33,873 bases of DNA from Deltaproteobacteria bacterium (GTDB taxonomy: Bacteria; Myxococcota_A; UBA9160): assembly GCA_020849175.1 (NCBI GenBank), contig JADLGR010000317.1, forward strand, positions 1 to 33,873, in the 5' to 3' direction. The position numbers were made by a program, and so were the translations under genes. The notes under the pieces are model-generated. The model saw nothing but the letters and a program-made list of their open reading frames with translations. It made no database searches and was not told where the DNA came from. Shown here piece after piece: positions 7,838 to 18,176 of this stretch. Numbering within the stretch: the first letter of the stretch is position 1; each line of letters begins with the position of its first letter.

Positions 7838-8902
7838 ATGAGGGATGCGTCCGGACGCGAGCCCGGTTCCACCCCGCCCGACCTCACCTCGCGGCAGGGC
7901 ACCGTGCTTCGTGCGATCGTCGCGACCTACGTTGGCGAGGCTTCGCCGGTCGCGTCGCAGTCGCTCGCACGCGCGCTGCCGCTTCATCTGTCGTCTGCGA
8001 GCATCCGCAGCACGATGGTCGAGCTCACGCGGCTCGGCTTGATCGATCAGCCCCACACCTCGGCCGGACGCGTCCCCACGGAGCTCGGCCTGCGCGTGTT
8101 CGTCGATGAGCTCCTCGCCGGCGCGCCGTGCCTTGCGGACGACGACCGGGCGTTCGCGGGAACGCTCGGCGACGCCGAGCCCGAAGGCCTCATGCGTTCG
8201 GCGTGCGCGCTGCTCTCGGCGCGCACCCGGCAGCTCGGGTTCGCGGTTCCGCCGCGTGTCGAGCGCGAGCCGCTTCGCCACGTGAGCCTCGTTCGCCTCT
8301 CGAGCGAGCAGGTTCTCGTCGTCCTCGTGTCACAGAGCGGTGTCGCTCACCAGCGCACGATCGAGGAGCCGGGTCGCGGCGATCAGGCCGAGCTCGATCG
8401 CGTGGCGGGCGAGGTGAATCGGCGCATCGCGGGCCGCACGCTCGACGACGTGCGCGAGGTGCTGGTGCGCGAGGCGCGGCAGCTCCGGTCGCAGGCCGAC
8501 CGGCTGCGCGCCCGCGCGCTGCGGCTCGCAGCACTCGCGCTCGAGCCAGCGGGTCTCACGGGCGTCGATCTCGTGATCGGGACTCGCCTCGCGCTTCTCG
8601 ATCAGCCCGAGTTCCGCGATCCGGAGAGGGTGCGGGCGCTGTTCGAAGCGCTCGAGGCGAAGGAGCGCCTCGTCGTCATCCTCGACAAGATGCTCGCCGC
8701 GCGCGGCGTGCAGGTGGCGTTCGGATGCGAGATCGACGAGCCGGCGCTACGCCAGTGCGCTCTCGTGACGGCCACGTACGGCGACGGAGAGTCGGCTCTC
8801 GGCATGCTCGGCGTTCTCGGTCCGAGCCGAATGGACTTTGCCCGGGTGATCCCGCTGGTGGGAAGCCTCGCCCGGCTCGTGACACGCCGGTTCAGCGCGT
8901 GA
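7838..8902 (+). CDS. hrcA: Heat-inducible transcription repressor HrcA
   Basis: HrcA represses chaperone operons by binding CIRCE operators and is released when GroEL is titrated by unfolded proteins. The 354-residue chain has the N-terminal winged helix (L-T-S-R-Q-G-T-V-L-R-A-I-V, then S-S-A-S-I-R-S-T-M-V-E-L-T-R-L-G-L-I and H-T-S-A-G-R-V-P-T), the GAF-like central domain and the C-terminal dimerisation segment. I choose ATG 7838 because TGAGG sits about six bases upstream; a TTG at 7826 in the same frame is also possible. Its stop overlaps the grpE start. No CIRCE element is visible around this operon, so its own operator is either diverged or elsewhere. Confidence 0.93.
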   Translation: MRDASGREPGSTPPDLTSRQGTVLRAIVATYVGEASPVASQSLARALPLHLSSASIRSTMVELTRLGLIDQPHTSAGRVPTELGLRVFVDELLAGAPCLADDDRAFAGTLGDAEPEGLMRSACALLSARTRQLGFAVPPRVEREPLRHVSLVRLSSEQVLVVLVSQSGVAHQRTIEEPGRGDQAELDRVAGEVNRRIAGRTLDDVREVLVREARQLRSQADRLRARALRLAALALEPAGLTGVDLVIGTRLALLDQPEFRDPERVRALFEALEAKERLVVILDKMLAARGVQVAFGCEIDEPALRQCALVTATYGDGESALGMLGVLGPSRMDFARVIPLVGSLARLVTRRFSA

Positions 8903-9567
8903 CGCAGCGCGGACGGGGAGACGAGCCGGAGGGCTGGGAGTCGCTCGCCGAGGACGCGGAAGGGGGTGGTCTCGCGCCGAGCGCCGAGCTCGAGCAGGCG
9001 CTTCGCGAGGCGACCGAAGCCGTCGAGGCCCGCTCGGCCGCGCGCACGGCCGGCGGGGACGACGTGCCGGGGGAAACCCCGACGACGGCCGCCGACGAGC
9101 TCGAGCAGGTGCGGGGCGAGCTCGCCGAGATCCGCGACCGCTGGATCCGGCTCAACGCCGATTTCGAGAACTTCCGGCGTCGCACGCTCAAGGAGCGCGA
9201 GGAGGCCTACCAGTTCGGTCACCAGGCGCTGGCTAAGGATCTGCTCCCCGCGGTCGATAATCTGGAGCGTGCCATCGAAGCCGCTCGCAAGAGTGGAGTC
9301 GGGGAGTTGGGCAGCCTTCTGCAAGGCCTCGAGCTGGTGCAGCGGGAGTTCGAGTCGGTTCTCGCACGACATGGTGTCACCGAAGTCGAGTCGCTCGGAA
9401 CGCCGTTCGATCCGGCGGTGCACGAAGCACTGGCCCAGGTCCCAGACGCGTCGGTGGCGCCGAGCACGGTCGTGCAGGTGTATCAGCGAGGGTATCGGCT
9501 GCGCGATCGCTTGCTCCGTCCGGCGCAGGTCGTGGTGTCGAGTTCGGGGGACGGCGGCAAGGCCTAG
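8899..9567 (+). CDS. grpE: Nucleotide exchange factor GrpE
   Basis: GrpE is the ADP-release factor for DnaK and a thermosensor. The 222 residues show an acidic low-complexity N-terminus, a long helical segment (E-L-E-Q-V-R-G-E-L-A-E-I-R-D-R-W-I-R-L and on through N-F-R-R-R-T), the four-helix region with L-L-P-A-V-D-N-L-E-R-A-I, and the C-terminal beta-wing ending in G-Y-R-L-R-D-R-L-L-R-P-A. The frame stays open well upstream inside hrcA, but GTG at 8899 is preferred: it overlaps the hrcA TGA as GTGA, gives a family-typical length and implies translational coupling. dnaK follows after 24 bp. Confidence 0.93.
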   Translation: MTQRGRGDEPEGWESLAEDAEGGGLAPSAELEQALREATEAVEARSAARTAGGDDVPGETPTTAADELEQVRGELAEIRDRWIRLNADFENFRRRTLKEREEAYQFGHQALAKDLLPAVDNLERAIEAARKSGVGELGSLLQGLELVQREFESVLARHGVTEVESLGTPFDPAVHEALAQVPDASVAPSTVVQVYQRGYRLRDRLLRPAQVVVSSSGDGGKA

Positions 9568-9591
9568 TCCCCAGCGAGCAGGGGGCGGGCC

Positions 9592-11415
<1,824 letters not shown>

Positions 11416-11469
11416 CGCCCGGGCTGGTGCGGCCACCCGCCTTCGACTGCGACCGAGGCCCGCACTTCT

Positions 11470-12594
11470 TTGCCCAAGCGTGATTACTACGAGGTCCTGG
11501 GCGTCCCGCGCGACGTCGGGGAGGCCGATCTCAAGAAGGCCTATCGCAAGATCGCGCTCGAGTCGCACCCCGACCGCAATCCCGACGATCCCGCCGCCGA
11601 GGAGCGCTTCAAGGAGGCGTCCGAGGCGTACGCCGTGCTCTCGGACGCCGAGAAGCGGCGCGCGTACGACCGATTCGGCTTCGCCGGCGTGGGCACTGGC
11701 GGCCCCGGCGCGGGCGGCCCGGATTTCGGCGACCTCGGAAACTTCACCGACCTGTTCAACGATCTCTTCGGCGATCTGTTCGGCCAGCGCCAGGCGGGCG
11801 GCCGCCGCCGCGGGCGCGGGCAGCGCGGCGCCGACCTGCGATACAACCTCGAGATCGAGCTCTCCGACGTTCTCGGAGGAGTCGAATCCAAGATCCGCAT
11901 CCCGAAGATGCGGCCGTGCAAGACCTGCAACGGTTCGGGGCTCGAGCCCGGCACTTCGCCCGAGCGCTGCGCGCGTTGTCGCGGCACCGGTCAGCTCATG
12001 TTCCAGCAGGGCTTCTTCCGCATCAGCCGCCCGTGCGACGAGTGCGGCGGCGTTGGCGAGACGGTGAAGCACCGGTGTGCGCCTTGCCGCGGTGCCGGCC
12101 GCGTCGAGGGCATGCAATCGATCCAGGTGAACGTTCCGGCCGGGATCGAAGAAGGGCAGCGTCTGCGCCTCCAGGGTGAAGGCGAGGCTGGCATTGCGGG
12201 CGGGCCGCCCGGCGACCTCTTCGTGGTGATCTCGATCAAGCCGCATCCGCTCTTCGAGCGCGATGGCATGGACCTGCACTGCGAGGTGCCCGTACCCTTC
12301 ACCCATGCCGTGCTCGGGGCCGAGATCGAGGTGCCGACCCTCGAAGGCAAGGTTCCGCTCCGCATCACCGAGGGAACGCAGTCGGGGACGGTGTTGCGAC
12401 TGCGCGGCAAGGGCCTTCCCGCGCTGCGCTCGAGCTCACGCGGCGATCAGCTCGTCCGGATCTTCGTCGAGGTGCCGACGCGCATCACGGCCCGCCAGCG
12501 CGAGCTGCTCGAGCAGTTTGCGGCCGAGAGCGGGCACGATGTCTCGCCCCAGCACAAGAGCTTTCTCGATAAGCTCCGGGACTTCCTCGATTAG
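11470..12594 (+). CDS. dnaJ: Chaperone DnaJ (Hsp40, type I)
   Basis: Co-chaperone that delivers substrates to DnaK and stimulates its ATPase. The 374 residues contain the J domain with H33-P-D35, a G/F-rich linker (about 70-112, F-G-D-L-F-G), the zinc-binding region with four C-x-x-C-x-G-x-G repeats (C150/C153, C167/C170, C189/C192, C203/C206) and the two C-terminal beta-barrel domains. The start is a TTG at 11470, giving the conserved K-R-D-Y-Y-E-V-L-G opening, with GAGG 11 bases upstream. It follows dnaK by 54 bp and ends inside, or just before, the next lipoprotein gene. Confidence 0.96.
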   Translation: MPKRDYYEVLGVPRDVGEADLKKAYRKIALESHPDRNPDDPAAEERFKEASEAYAVLSDAEKRRAYDRFGFAGVGTGGPGAGGPDFGDLGNFTDLFNDLFGDLFGQRQAGGRRRGRGQRGADLRYNLEIELSDVLGGVESKIRIPKMRPCKTCNGSGLEPGTSPERCARCRGTGQLMFQQGFFRISRPCDECGGVGETVKHRCAPCRGAGRVEGMQSIQVNVPAGIEEGQRLRLQGEGEAGIAGGPPGDLFVVISIKPHPLFERDGMDLHCEVPVPFTHAVLGAEIEVPTLEGKVPLRITEGTQSGTVLRLRGKGLPALRSSSRGDQLVRIFVEVPTRITARQRELLEQFAAESGHDVSPQHKSFLDKLRDFLD

Positions 12595-14527
12595 CCGGCT
12601 CGCTCGCAGGGCGCTCGCCGTGCCGGTGCTGCTCGCGCTGGCGTGCGCAGCGCCGGCGCCGCCCGCTGGCCCGAAGCCCGAGGAGTACGAGCAGGCGCTC
12701 GCCGCCGCGCGGACGAGTCCGGATCAGGGCATCGCGAGGCTCGAGGCCCTGCGACAGAAGGATCCGAGCGGCCCGCTCGCCGACGAGATCGCGCTCTCGC
12801 TCGCGAAGCTCTACACGGAAAAGCGTGACGAGGGTCGCGCGGCCTCCGCACTCGAGGCGGGCCTGAAGGCGCAGCCGTCCGGCAATCGCAGCGACGAGCT
12901 CCGGCTCCAGCTCGCGCAGATCGAGAGCCGGCGCGGCCGGCGCGAGACGGCATACCAGGTGCTCGCCCCGGTGCGCCTCCAGAACCTGACGCCGGCGCAG
13001 CGCCGCGAAGCGCTCGAGCTGCTCGCCCGGCTCGCGGGGGCCCGGCGCGACCACGTGGCAGCGATCGTGTGGCTGGCCAGGGCTCGGGCCGAGGCGCCCG
13101 ACGGCGCAGCCGCCGCGGCGCTCGATCCGCAGATCGACGAGCACGTTGCGGCGCTCGCTCGCCCGGAGCTCGAGCAGGCCGCAGAGAAGCTGCGCGGCGC
13201 CGTGCCGGCCGGACGGATCAAGATCCGCGAGGCCGAGCTCGCTCTCCAGATGGGCCAGCTCGACGCGGCGAGCCGGGCCCTTGGGCAGGCCGGAGCGCTG
13301 TCGCTGACCAAGGCCGATGCGGCGCGCCTGACGAAGGTCGAGACGCAGCTCGTTCGAAAGGGCGGCCGGCTGCCGCAGCACCCGGCGCCGCCGGCCGGTG
13401 CGAGAACGCCGCCCGCGACGCCGCCCGCGACTGGCCCGGCGCCGCCGGCCGAAGCAACACGAGAAGGTGTCATCGGGATCGGCGTGGTGCTTCCGCTCAG
13501 CGGGCGCTTCGCGAAGTTCGGTGAGGAGAGCCTCGGTGGTGTGCTGCTCGCTGCGGGCGTGTTCGAGCCGAGCCCGCCGCCGGGAACGTCGGGGGTGCGG
13601 CTCGTCGTGCGCGACACGGGCGGCGGCCCCGACGCGGCCGCCGCCGCGATCGCGGACCTCGCGGCCGATCCCGAGATCCTCGCGGTCGTGGGGCCGCTGC
13701 TCGCCGAGGAGTCGGAGAGCGCGTCAGCGGCGGCCGAGAGTGCGGGGCTTCCGCTGCTCACACTCAGCGCCAAAGGGGGGACGACGCCGCCTGGCGGGCA
13801 CGTCTACCGCTTCGGCGCGACCGCGCAGTCGGAAGCCGATGCCCTCGCGAAGTACGCCATCGAGGTGCAGGGCCTGAGGCGCTTCGGCGTCCTGTATCCG
13901 GAGGACCCCTACGGCCGCGGGCTTCGCGATCTGTTCGATCAGGCGGTCCAGGCGAAAGGAGGCGGCATCGTGCGCGCGATCGGCTACGAGCCGCACGTGC
14001 ACGATCTCACGGGACCCATCCGCGAGGTGCTGGGCCCACCGGGAAAGCCCGGCGGGCCGCCGCCGATCGACGCGCTCTTCGTTCCCGATACGCGGGAGAA
14101 AGGGGCGCTCGCCGCGCAGGCGCTCGCCGCTGCCGGCGCGGGACGTGTTCGCGTTCTCGGAACGCGCGGCTGGCAGAGCCCCGAGCTGCTGCGTCTCGGT
14201 GCCGGAGCCATCGAGGGCGCGATCTTCACGGAGCCATTCGATCCCGGAAGCTCGTCGCCGACGGTCGTCGACTTCACGCGACGCCATCACATGAGCTACG
14301 GGCACACGCCCGACGTGATGGCAGCGCAGGCTTACGATGCCACGCGCGTGCTGCTCGCGGCGCTGCCGCCGGGGAGTACGTCGCGACAGGAGCTCGAGGA
14401 ACGCCTGCGGCGCGTCCGTGGCTATCCGGGCGCATCCGGAACGATCACGTTGCAGGAAGATGGCAGCGTGCAGAAGACGCCCGCGATTCGCGGCGTGCGC
14501 GGCGGTCGCATCGTCGAGCTGCAGTAG
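12539..14527 (+). CDS. Predicted lipoprotein: TPR-like domain plus periplasmic-binding-protein domain (LpoA / PBP-activator-like)
   Basis: A lipoprotein candidate of about 662 residues. A basic stretch (R-L-A-R-R) and hydrophobic segment end in a lipobox L-A-L-A-C36. Then comes an alanine-rich helical-repeat region (about 45-275) resembling TPRs, a proline-rich linker (about 280-312), and a type I periplasmic-binding domain opening I-G-I-G-V-V-L-P-L-S-G-R-F-A-K-F-G. The architecture matches LpoA and the wider penicillin-binding-protein activator family, which stimulate peptidoglycan synthases from the outer membrane; a branched-chain amino-acid binding role is less likely because there is no transporter nearby. 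The start is uncertain: ATG 12539 overlaps dnaJ by 56 bp but keeps the arginines of the signal; GTG 12620 has AGGG upstream but loses them. Confidence 0.72.
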   Translation: MSRPSTRAFSISSGTSSISRLARRALAVPVLLALACAAPAPPAGPKPEEYEQALAAARTSPDQGIARLEALRQKDPSGPLADEIALSLAKLYTEKRDEGRAASALEAGLKAQPSGNRSDELRLQLAQIESRRGRRETAYQVLAPVRLQNLTPAQRREALELLARLAGARRDHVAAIVWLARARAEAPDGAAAAALDPQIDEHVAALARPELEQAAEKLRGAVPAGRIKIREAELALQMGQLDAASRALGQAGALSLTKADAARLTKVETQLVRKGGRLPQHPAPPAGARTPPATPPATGPAPPAEATREGVIGIGVVLPLSGRFAKFGEESLGGVLLAAGVFEPSPPPGTSGVRLVVRDTGGGPDAAAAAIADLAADPEILAVVGPLLAEESESASAAAESAGLPLLTLSAKGGTTPPGGHVYRFGATAQSEADALAKYAIEVQGLRRFGVLYPEDPYGRGLRDLFDQAVQAKGGGIVRAIGYEPHVHDLTGPIREVLGPPGKPGGPPPIDALFVPDTREKGALAAQALAAAGAGRVRVLGTRGWQSPELLRLGAGAIEGAIFTEPFDPGSSSPTVVDFTRRHHMSYGHTPDVMAAQAYDATRVLLAALPPGSTSRQELEERLRRVRGYPGASGTITLQEDGSVQKTPAIRGVRGGRIVELQ

Positions 14528-14551
14528 CGCGGGAGTTGCCGCGGGCTTTTT
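14528..14551 (+). terminator. Probable intrinsic terminator upstream of lon
   Basis: Directly after the lipoprotein stop, CGCGG (14528-14532) pairs with CCGCG (14539-14543) around a six-base loop, followed by GGC and a run of five T (14547-14551). The stem is short but all G/C, and this is the clearest T-tract behind a hairpin in the window. It would end the chaperone operon transcript before lon. Confidence 0.45.
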
Positions 14552-14598
14552 CCCCGGCTGCCTCAAGCTCCCGGCTCCCTCGGACGAAACGGCCCTCG

Positions 14599-16980
14599 AT
14601 GGGCGCCGCACTCCCCCCGTTCGAGCTCCCCGACGAGCTGCCGCTGCTTCCGCTTCGCGAGTTCGTCGTGTTCCCGGCGATGGTCATTCCGCTCTTCATC
14701 GGCCGCGACCGATCGCTCGCTGCCCTCGAAGATGCGCTCGCCGGCGATCGGATGCTGTGCCTCGTCGCGCAGCGTGATCCCGACGTCGAAGCGCCCGGCC
14801 CCGACGATCTACACCGCGTGGGCACCGTTGCGATGGTGATGCGGACGCTGCGCCTCGCCGACGGGCGCGTGAAGGTGCTCGTGCAGGGGATCGCGCGGAC
14901 CGAGGTGCGGAGCTACGTCGAGCACGAGCCGGCGCCCTGGGTTCGCGTGCGGCCGTTCGCCGAGCCGCCCGAGCCCGAGTGGAGCGTCGAGTGCGAGGCC
15001 ATGGTGCGTGCGCTCCGCGGCCGCGTCGAAGAGCTGCTGCCGCTCAAGAACCTGCCGCCCGAGGTGATCTCGGTGACGGCGAACGTCCGCGAGCCGGGCA
15101 GACTCGCCGATCTCGTCGCGTCGAACCTGCGGCTGCGTCTCGCCGACGCACAGGAGGTCCTCGAGACGGCGGATCCGATCGCTCGCCTTCGGCGCGTCGA
15201 CTCCTGCATTCGCCGCGAGCTCGACGTCACCGCGGTCCAGGCCGAGATCCAGACGCAGGCGAAGGAGGAGATGTCGCGCAGTCAGCGCGAGAGCTTTCTT
15301 CGCGAGCAGCTCCGAGCGATCCAGTCCGAGCTCGGCGAGAGCGATTCTCGCTCCGACGAGAGCGACGACTACCGCGTCAAGATCGAAGAGGCGGCGATGC
15401 CCGACGAGGCGCACGCCGAGGCGATGCGCCAGCTCCGTCGTCTCGAACGCATGCACCCGGACGGCCCCGAGGCGCAGGTGGTGCGGGGCTATCTCGACTG
15501 GCTCGTCGAGCTGCCGTGGAACAAGACGTCACCCGACGTTCTCGACCTCGCTCGCGCTCGCGAGATCCTCGACGCCGACCACGCCCATCTCGCCGGGATC
15601 AAGGACCGAATTCTCGAGTTCCTCGGCGTCCGCAAGCTGCGCGGCGACTCGCGGGGACCGATCCTGTGCTTCACCGGACCGCCGGGCGTCGGTAAGACCT
15701 CGCTCGGCCGGTCGATCGCACGAGCGATGGGACGCGAGTTCATCCGCGTCTCGCTGGGCGGCATGCGCGACGAAGCCGAGGTGCGCGGCCATCGTCGCAC
15801 CTACGTCGGCGCGCTTCCCGGTCGCATCGTCCAGGGAATGAAGCACGCGGGGACGAACAACCCCGTCTTCATGCTCGACGAGATCGACAAGCTCGGGTCG
15901 GATTTCCGCGGTGACCCGTCGTCTGCGCTGCTCGAAGTGCTGGACCCCGAGCAGAACTCTCGCTTCAGCGACCACTACCTGAACGTCCCATTCGATCTCT
16001 CGAAGGTCTTCTTCGTCGCGACGGCGAACGTCCTCGATGCGGTGCCGGGACCGCTCCGTGACCGAATGGAGGTGATCCGCCTCTCGGGCTACACGCTCGA
16101 AGAGAAGGTCGAGATCGCACGCTCGTTTCTCGTCCCGCGACAGATGGAGGAGTGCGGTCTACCCCGCGAGCGGATTCGATGGTCGAACGGAGTGCTGCAC
16201 GACATCGTGGCCGGTTACACGCGCGAGGCGGGCGTTCGCGGGCTCGAGCGTCAGATCGCCTCCGTGTGCCGCAAGGCTGCGCGTCGTGCGGCGGAGGGCG
16301 ACGATGCGCGAATCGTTCTCTCGCCTGCGCGCCTGCCGGCCTATCTCGGGCCGACGCTCTATCTCGACGACGAGCGGCCGACTCGCGGCGAGATCGGCGT
16401 GGTCAACGGCCTCGCCTGGACCGAAGCCGGTGGCGAGGTGCTCCGGCTCGAGGCGGCCATGACGCAGGGCAGGGGCCTCGTTCTCACCGGCCAGCTCGGC
16501 GACGTGATGCGCGAGTCGGGCGAGGCGGCGCTCACGTACGCCCGCCAGCGGGTCGCCGAGATGGGGATCGACGAGAAGCTGCTCTCGCGCCACGACGTTC
16601 ACGTTCACGTTCCTGCGGGCGCAATCCCGAAGGATGGTCCGTCCGCGGGCATCACGATCGCCACGGCGATCGTCTCGCTCGCGACGCGGATCCCTGTACG
16701 CGCCGATCTGGCGATGACGGGTGAGGTGACGCTTCGCGGTCGCGTGCTCCCGGTGGGAGGCGTACGCGAGAAGGCGCTCGCCGCGCTCCGCTCGGGCATC
16801 ACGCGGATCGTCCTTCCTCGGCGCAACATGCAGGATCTCGCCGACATTCCGCGCGAGCTGCGGCGCAAGGTCTCCTTCGTCCCGGTGACGCACATGGACG
16901 AAGTGCTCGAGGCCGCGCTCGAAGAGCAGCCGCCGCGACACGCTGCGGCGACGCACGGCGCACCTCCGCTCTCGGTCTGA
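14599..16980 (+). CDS. lon: ATP-dependent protease Lon (LonA)
   Basis: Cytosolic AAA+ serine protease that degrades misfolded and regulatory proteins. From ATG 14599 it has 793 residues: N-terminal substrate-binding domain opening L-P-L-L-P-L-R-E-F-V-V-F-P, coiled-coil region (about 220-270), AAA+ module with Walker A G-P-P-G-V-G-K-T at 360-367 and Walker B V-F-M-L-D-E-I-D-K, and protease domain with the Ser682/Lys725 dyad (S in K-D-G-P-S-A-G-I; K in R-E-K-A-L-A-A). The 43-residue dyad spacing equals that of E. coli Lon. The frame is open back to a TTG at 14536, but that lies in the terminator, so the ATG is preferred. Placement after the DnaK/DnaJ genes groups refolding and degradation functions. 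Confidence 0.96.
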   Translation: MGAALPPFELPDELPLLPLREFVVFPAMVIPLFIGRDRSLAALEDALAGDRMLCLVAQRDPDVEAPGPDDLHRVGTVAMVMRTLRLADGRVKVLVQGIARTEVRSYVEHEPAPWVRVRPFAEPPEPEWSVECEAMVRALRGRVEELLPLKNLPPEVISVTANVREPGRLADLVASNLRLRLADAQEVLETADPIARLRRVDSCIRRELDVTAVQAEIQTQAKEEMSRSQRESFLREQLRAIQSELGESDSRSDESDDYRVKIEEAAMPDEAHAEAMRQLRRLERMHPDGPEAQVVRGYLDWLVELPWNKTSPDVLDLARAREILDADHAHLAGIKDRILEFLGVRKLRGDSRGPILCFTGPPGVGKTSLGRSIARAMGREFIRVSLGGMRDEAEVRGHRRTYVGALPGRIVQGMKHAGTNNPVFMLDEIDKLGSDFRGDPSSALLEVLDPEQNSRFSDHYLNVPFDLSKVFFVATANVLDAVPGPLRDRMEVIRLSGYTLEEKVEIARSFLVPRQMEECGLPRERIRWSNGVLHDIVAGYTREAGVRGLERQIASVCRKAARRAAEGDDARIVLSPARLPAYLGPTLYLDDERPTRGEIGVVNGLAWTEAGGEVLRLEAAMTQGRGLVLTGQLGDVMRESGEAALTYARQRVAEMGIDEKLLSRHDVHVHVPAGAIPKDGPSAGITIATAIVSLATRIPVRADLAMTGEVTLRGRVLPVGGVREKALAALRSGITRIVLPRRNMQDLADIPRELRRKVSFVPVTHMDEVLEAALEEQPPRHAAATHGAPPLSV

Positions 16981-16993
16981 GCACGCGTCGATA

Positions 16994-17016
16994 CGCGATC
17001 GCGGTAGGGGATCGCG
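16994..17016 (+). terminator. Weak hairpin downstream of lon
   Basis: CGCGATC (16994-17000) and GATCGCG (17010-17016) form a perfect 7 bp stem with a nine-base loop 13 bp after the lon stop. There is no T-tract, so this is only a possible transcript end. Confidence 0.3.
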
Positions 17017-17027
17017 CGAAGCCGCCC

Positions 17028-17058
17028 TTGCCGGCCGCTGGCTCTTCGCTGCTAGGCT
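17028..17058 (+). promoter_or_regulatory. Candidate promoter giving a leaderless thiL transcript
   Basis: TTGCCG (17028-17033) and TAGGCT (17053-17058) lie 19 bp apart, and the thiL ATG begins seven bases after the -10. No Shine-Dalgarno precedes that ATG. Together this suggests transcription starting at or next to the start codon. Both hexamers are imperfect. Confidence 0.35.
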
Positions 17059-17065
17059 GCGCGCG

Positions 17066-18028
17066 ATGAGGGTGCGAGACGTCGGGGAGTTCGGGCTCAT
17101 CGCACGGATTGCGCGGCGCGCGGCGCGCGGCGCAGCTCTGGGCGGAGCCGTGCGGATCGGCATCGGCGACGATGCGGCCGTGCTGCGGCTGCGGCGCGGC
17201 GAAGAGCTCGCGGTCACGACCGATGCGGCGGTCGAGGGAGTCCACTTCCGCTGGCGAACGACGCCAGCGCGGCTCGCTGGCCGGCGTGCGTTGCGAGCGG
17301 CGCTCTCGGATCTCTCGGCCATGGGTGCGCGGCCGCTCGGGTTCACGCTCAGTCTGACCGCGCCTCCTTCTCTCGCGCTTGCGGCGCTCGAAGGCCTCGT
17401 CGGCGGCCTGCTCACAGAGGCGAGAGCAGCGGGCTGTCCGCTCGTTGGCGGGAACGTTGCGCGCGGTGCGGTCGCGAGCGTGACGCTCGCGGTTCTGGGC
17501 GCGGTACGCAGTGGGCGCGCGCTGCGTCGCGACGCCGCACGTCCGGGCGACCGGATCTTCGTGACGGGGACGCTCGGCGCAGCCGCGCTCGACGTGGCCC
17601 GCACAGAGCGCGGAGGCGGACCCGCGCGCCACCTGCCGCCGGTGCGGCTCGCGAGCGGACAGGCGCTCGCGCGTCTTTCGCGGGTGGGCGCGTGCATCGA
17701 CGTCTCCGACGGCCTGCTCGCAGACCTCGGTCACGTGGTCGAAGCCTCGGGTGTGGGCGCGCAGCTCGACGTGTCGCGACTTCCGCTGCCGCGCGGCTTC
17801 GCGAGAGCCTGCGCAAAGCTGCATCTCGACCCGCTGGCGCTCGCCCTCGCGGGTGGTGAGGACTACGAGCTGCTGTTCACCGTGCGGCCGGGCGGGTCGG
17901 GCCGGCCAGGCGGGCCGGGCGAGGCCACGCTCTCGCGGCGCCTTGGCAGCGAGGTTCGCGAGATCGGGTGCATCGTGAAGGGGCGCGGTGTGCGTGGATT
18001 CGACGTCCGGGGATTCACGCACTTCTGA
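17066..18028 (+). CDS. thiL: Thiamine-monophosphate kinase ThiL
   Basis: Phosphorylates thiamine monophosphate to thiamine diphosphate, the active cofactor, in the last step of the bacterial pathway. The 320 residues show the ThiL/PurM-type ATPase landmarks: G-I-G-D-D-A-A-V around D35-D36, [11 protein letters not shown] near 51-61, S-D-L-S-A-M-G-A at 81-88, G-G-N-V-A-R-G near 128, the [11 protein letters not shown] motif and [10 protein letters not shown] near the C-terminus. Length is normal for the family. ATG at 17066 lacks a Shine-Dalgarno (see the promoter entry). It follows lon and is separated by 148 bp from the chemosensory genes. Confidence 0.95.
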   Translation: MRVRDVGEFGLIARIARRAARGAALGGAVRIGIGDDAAVLRLRRGEELAVTTDAAVEGVHFRWRTTPARLAGRRALRAALSDLSAMGARPLGFTLSLTAPPSLALAALEGLVGGLLTEARAAGCPLVGGNVARGAVASVTLAVLGAVRSGRALRRDAARPGDRIFVTGTLGAAALDVARTERGGGPARHLPPVRLASGQALARLSRVGACIDVSDGLLADLGHVVEASGVGAQLDVSRLPLPRGFARACAKLHLDPLALALAGGEDYELLFTVRPGGSGRPGGPGEATLSRRLGSEVREIGCIVKGRGVRGFDVRGFTHF

Positions 18029-18176
18029 GGGGAAGACCGGAGAGCAGCGCCGCCCGTTCGTCACGGCGAATCCGCGTGGACAGAACGCAGGCCGACGGCG
18101 GCCAGGGCCACGAGGCTGCGCGCCACACCGGCGTGCTCGCGTCAAGCGCCCCGCGGGCGGGGCCGATACGCACGAC

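Noticed and set aside
16593-16616. Tandem GTTCAC repeat in lon.
   Set aside because: It encodes the normal D-V-H-V-H-V-P segment of the Lon protease domain, so it is coding constraint rather than a repeat element.
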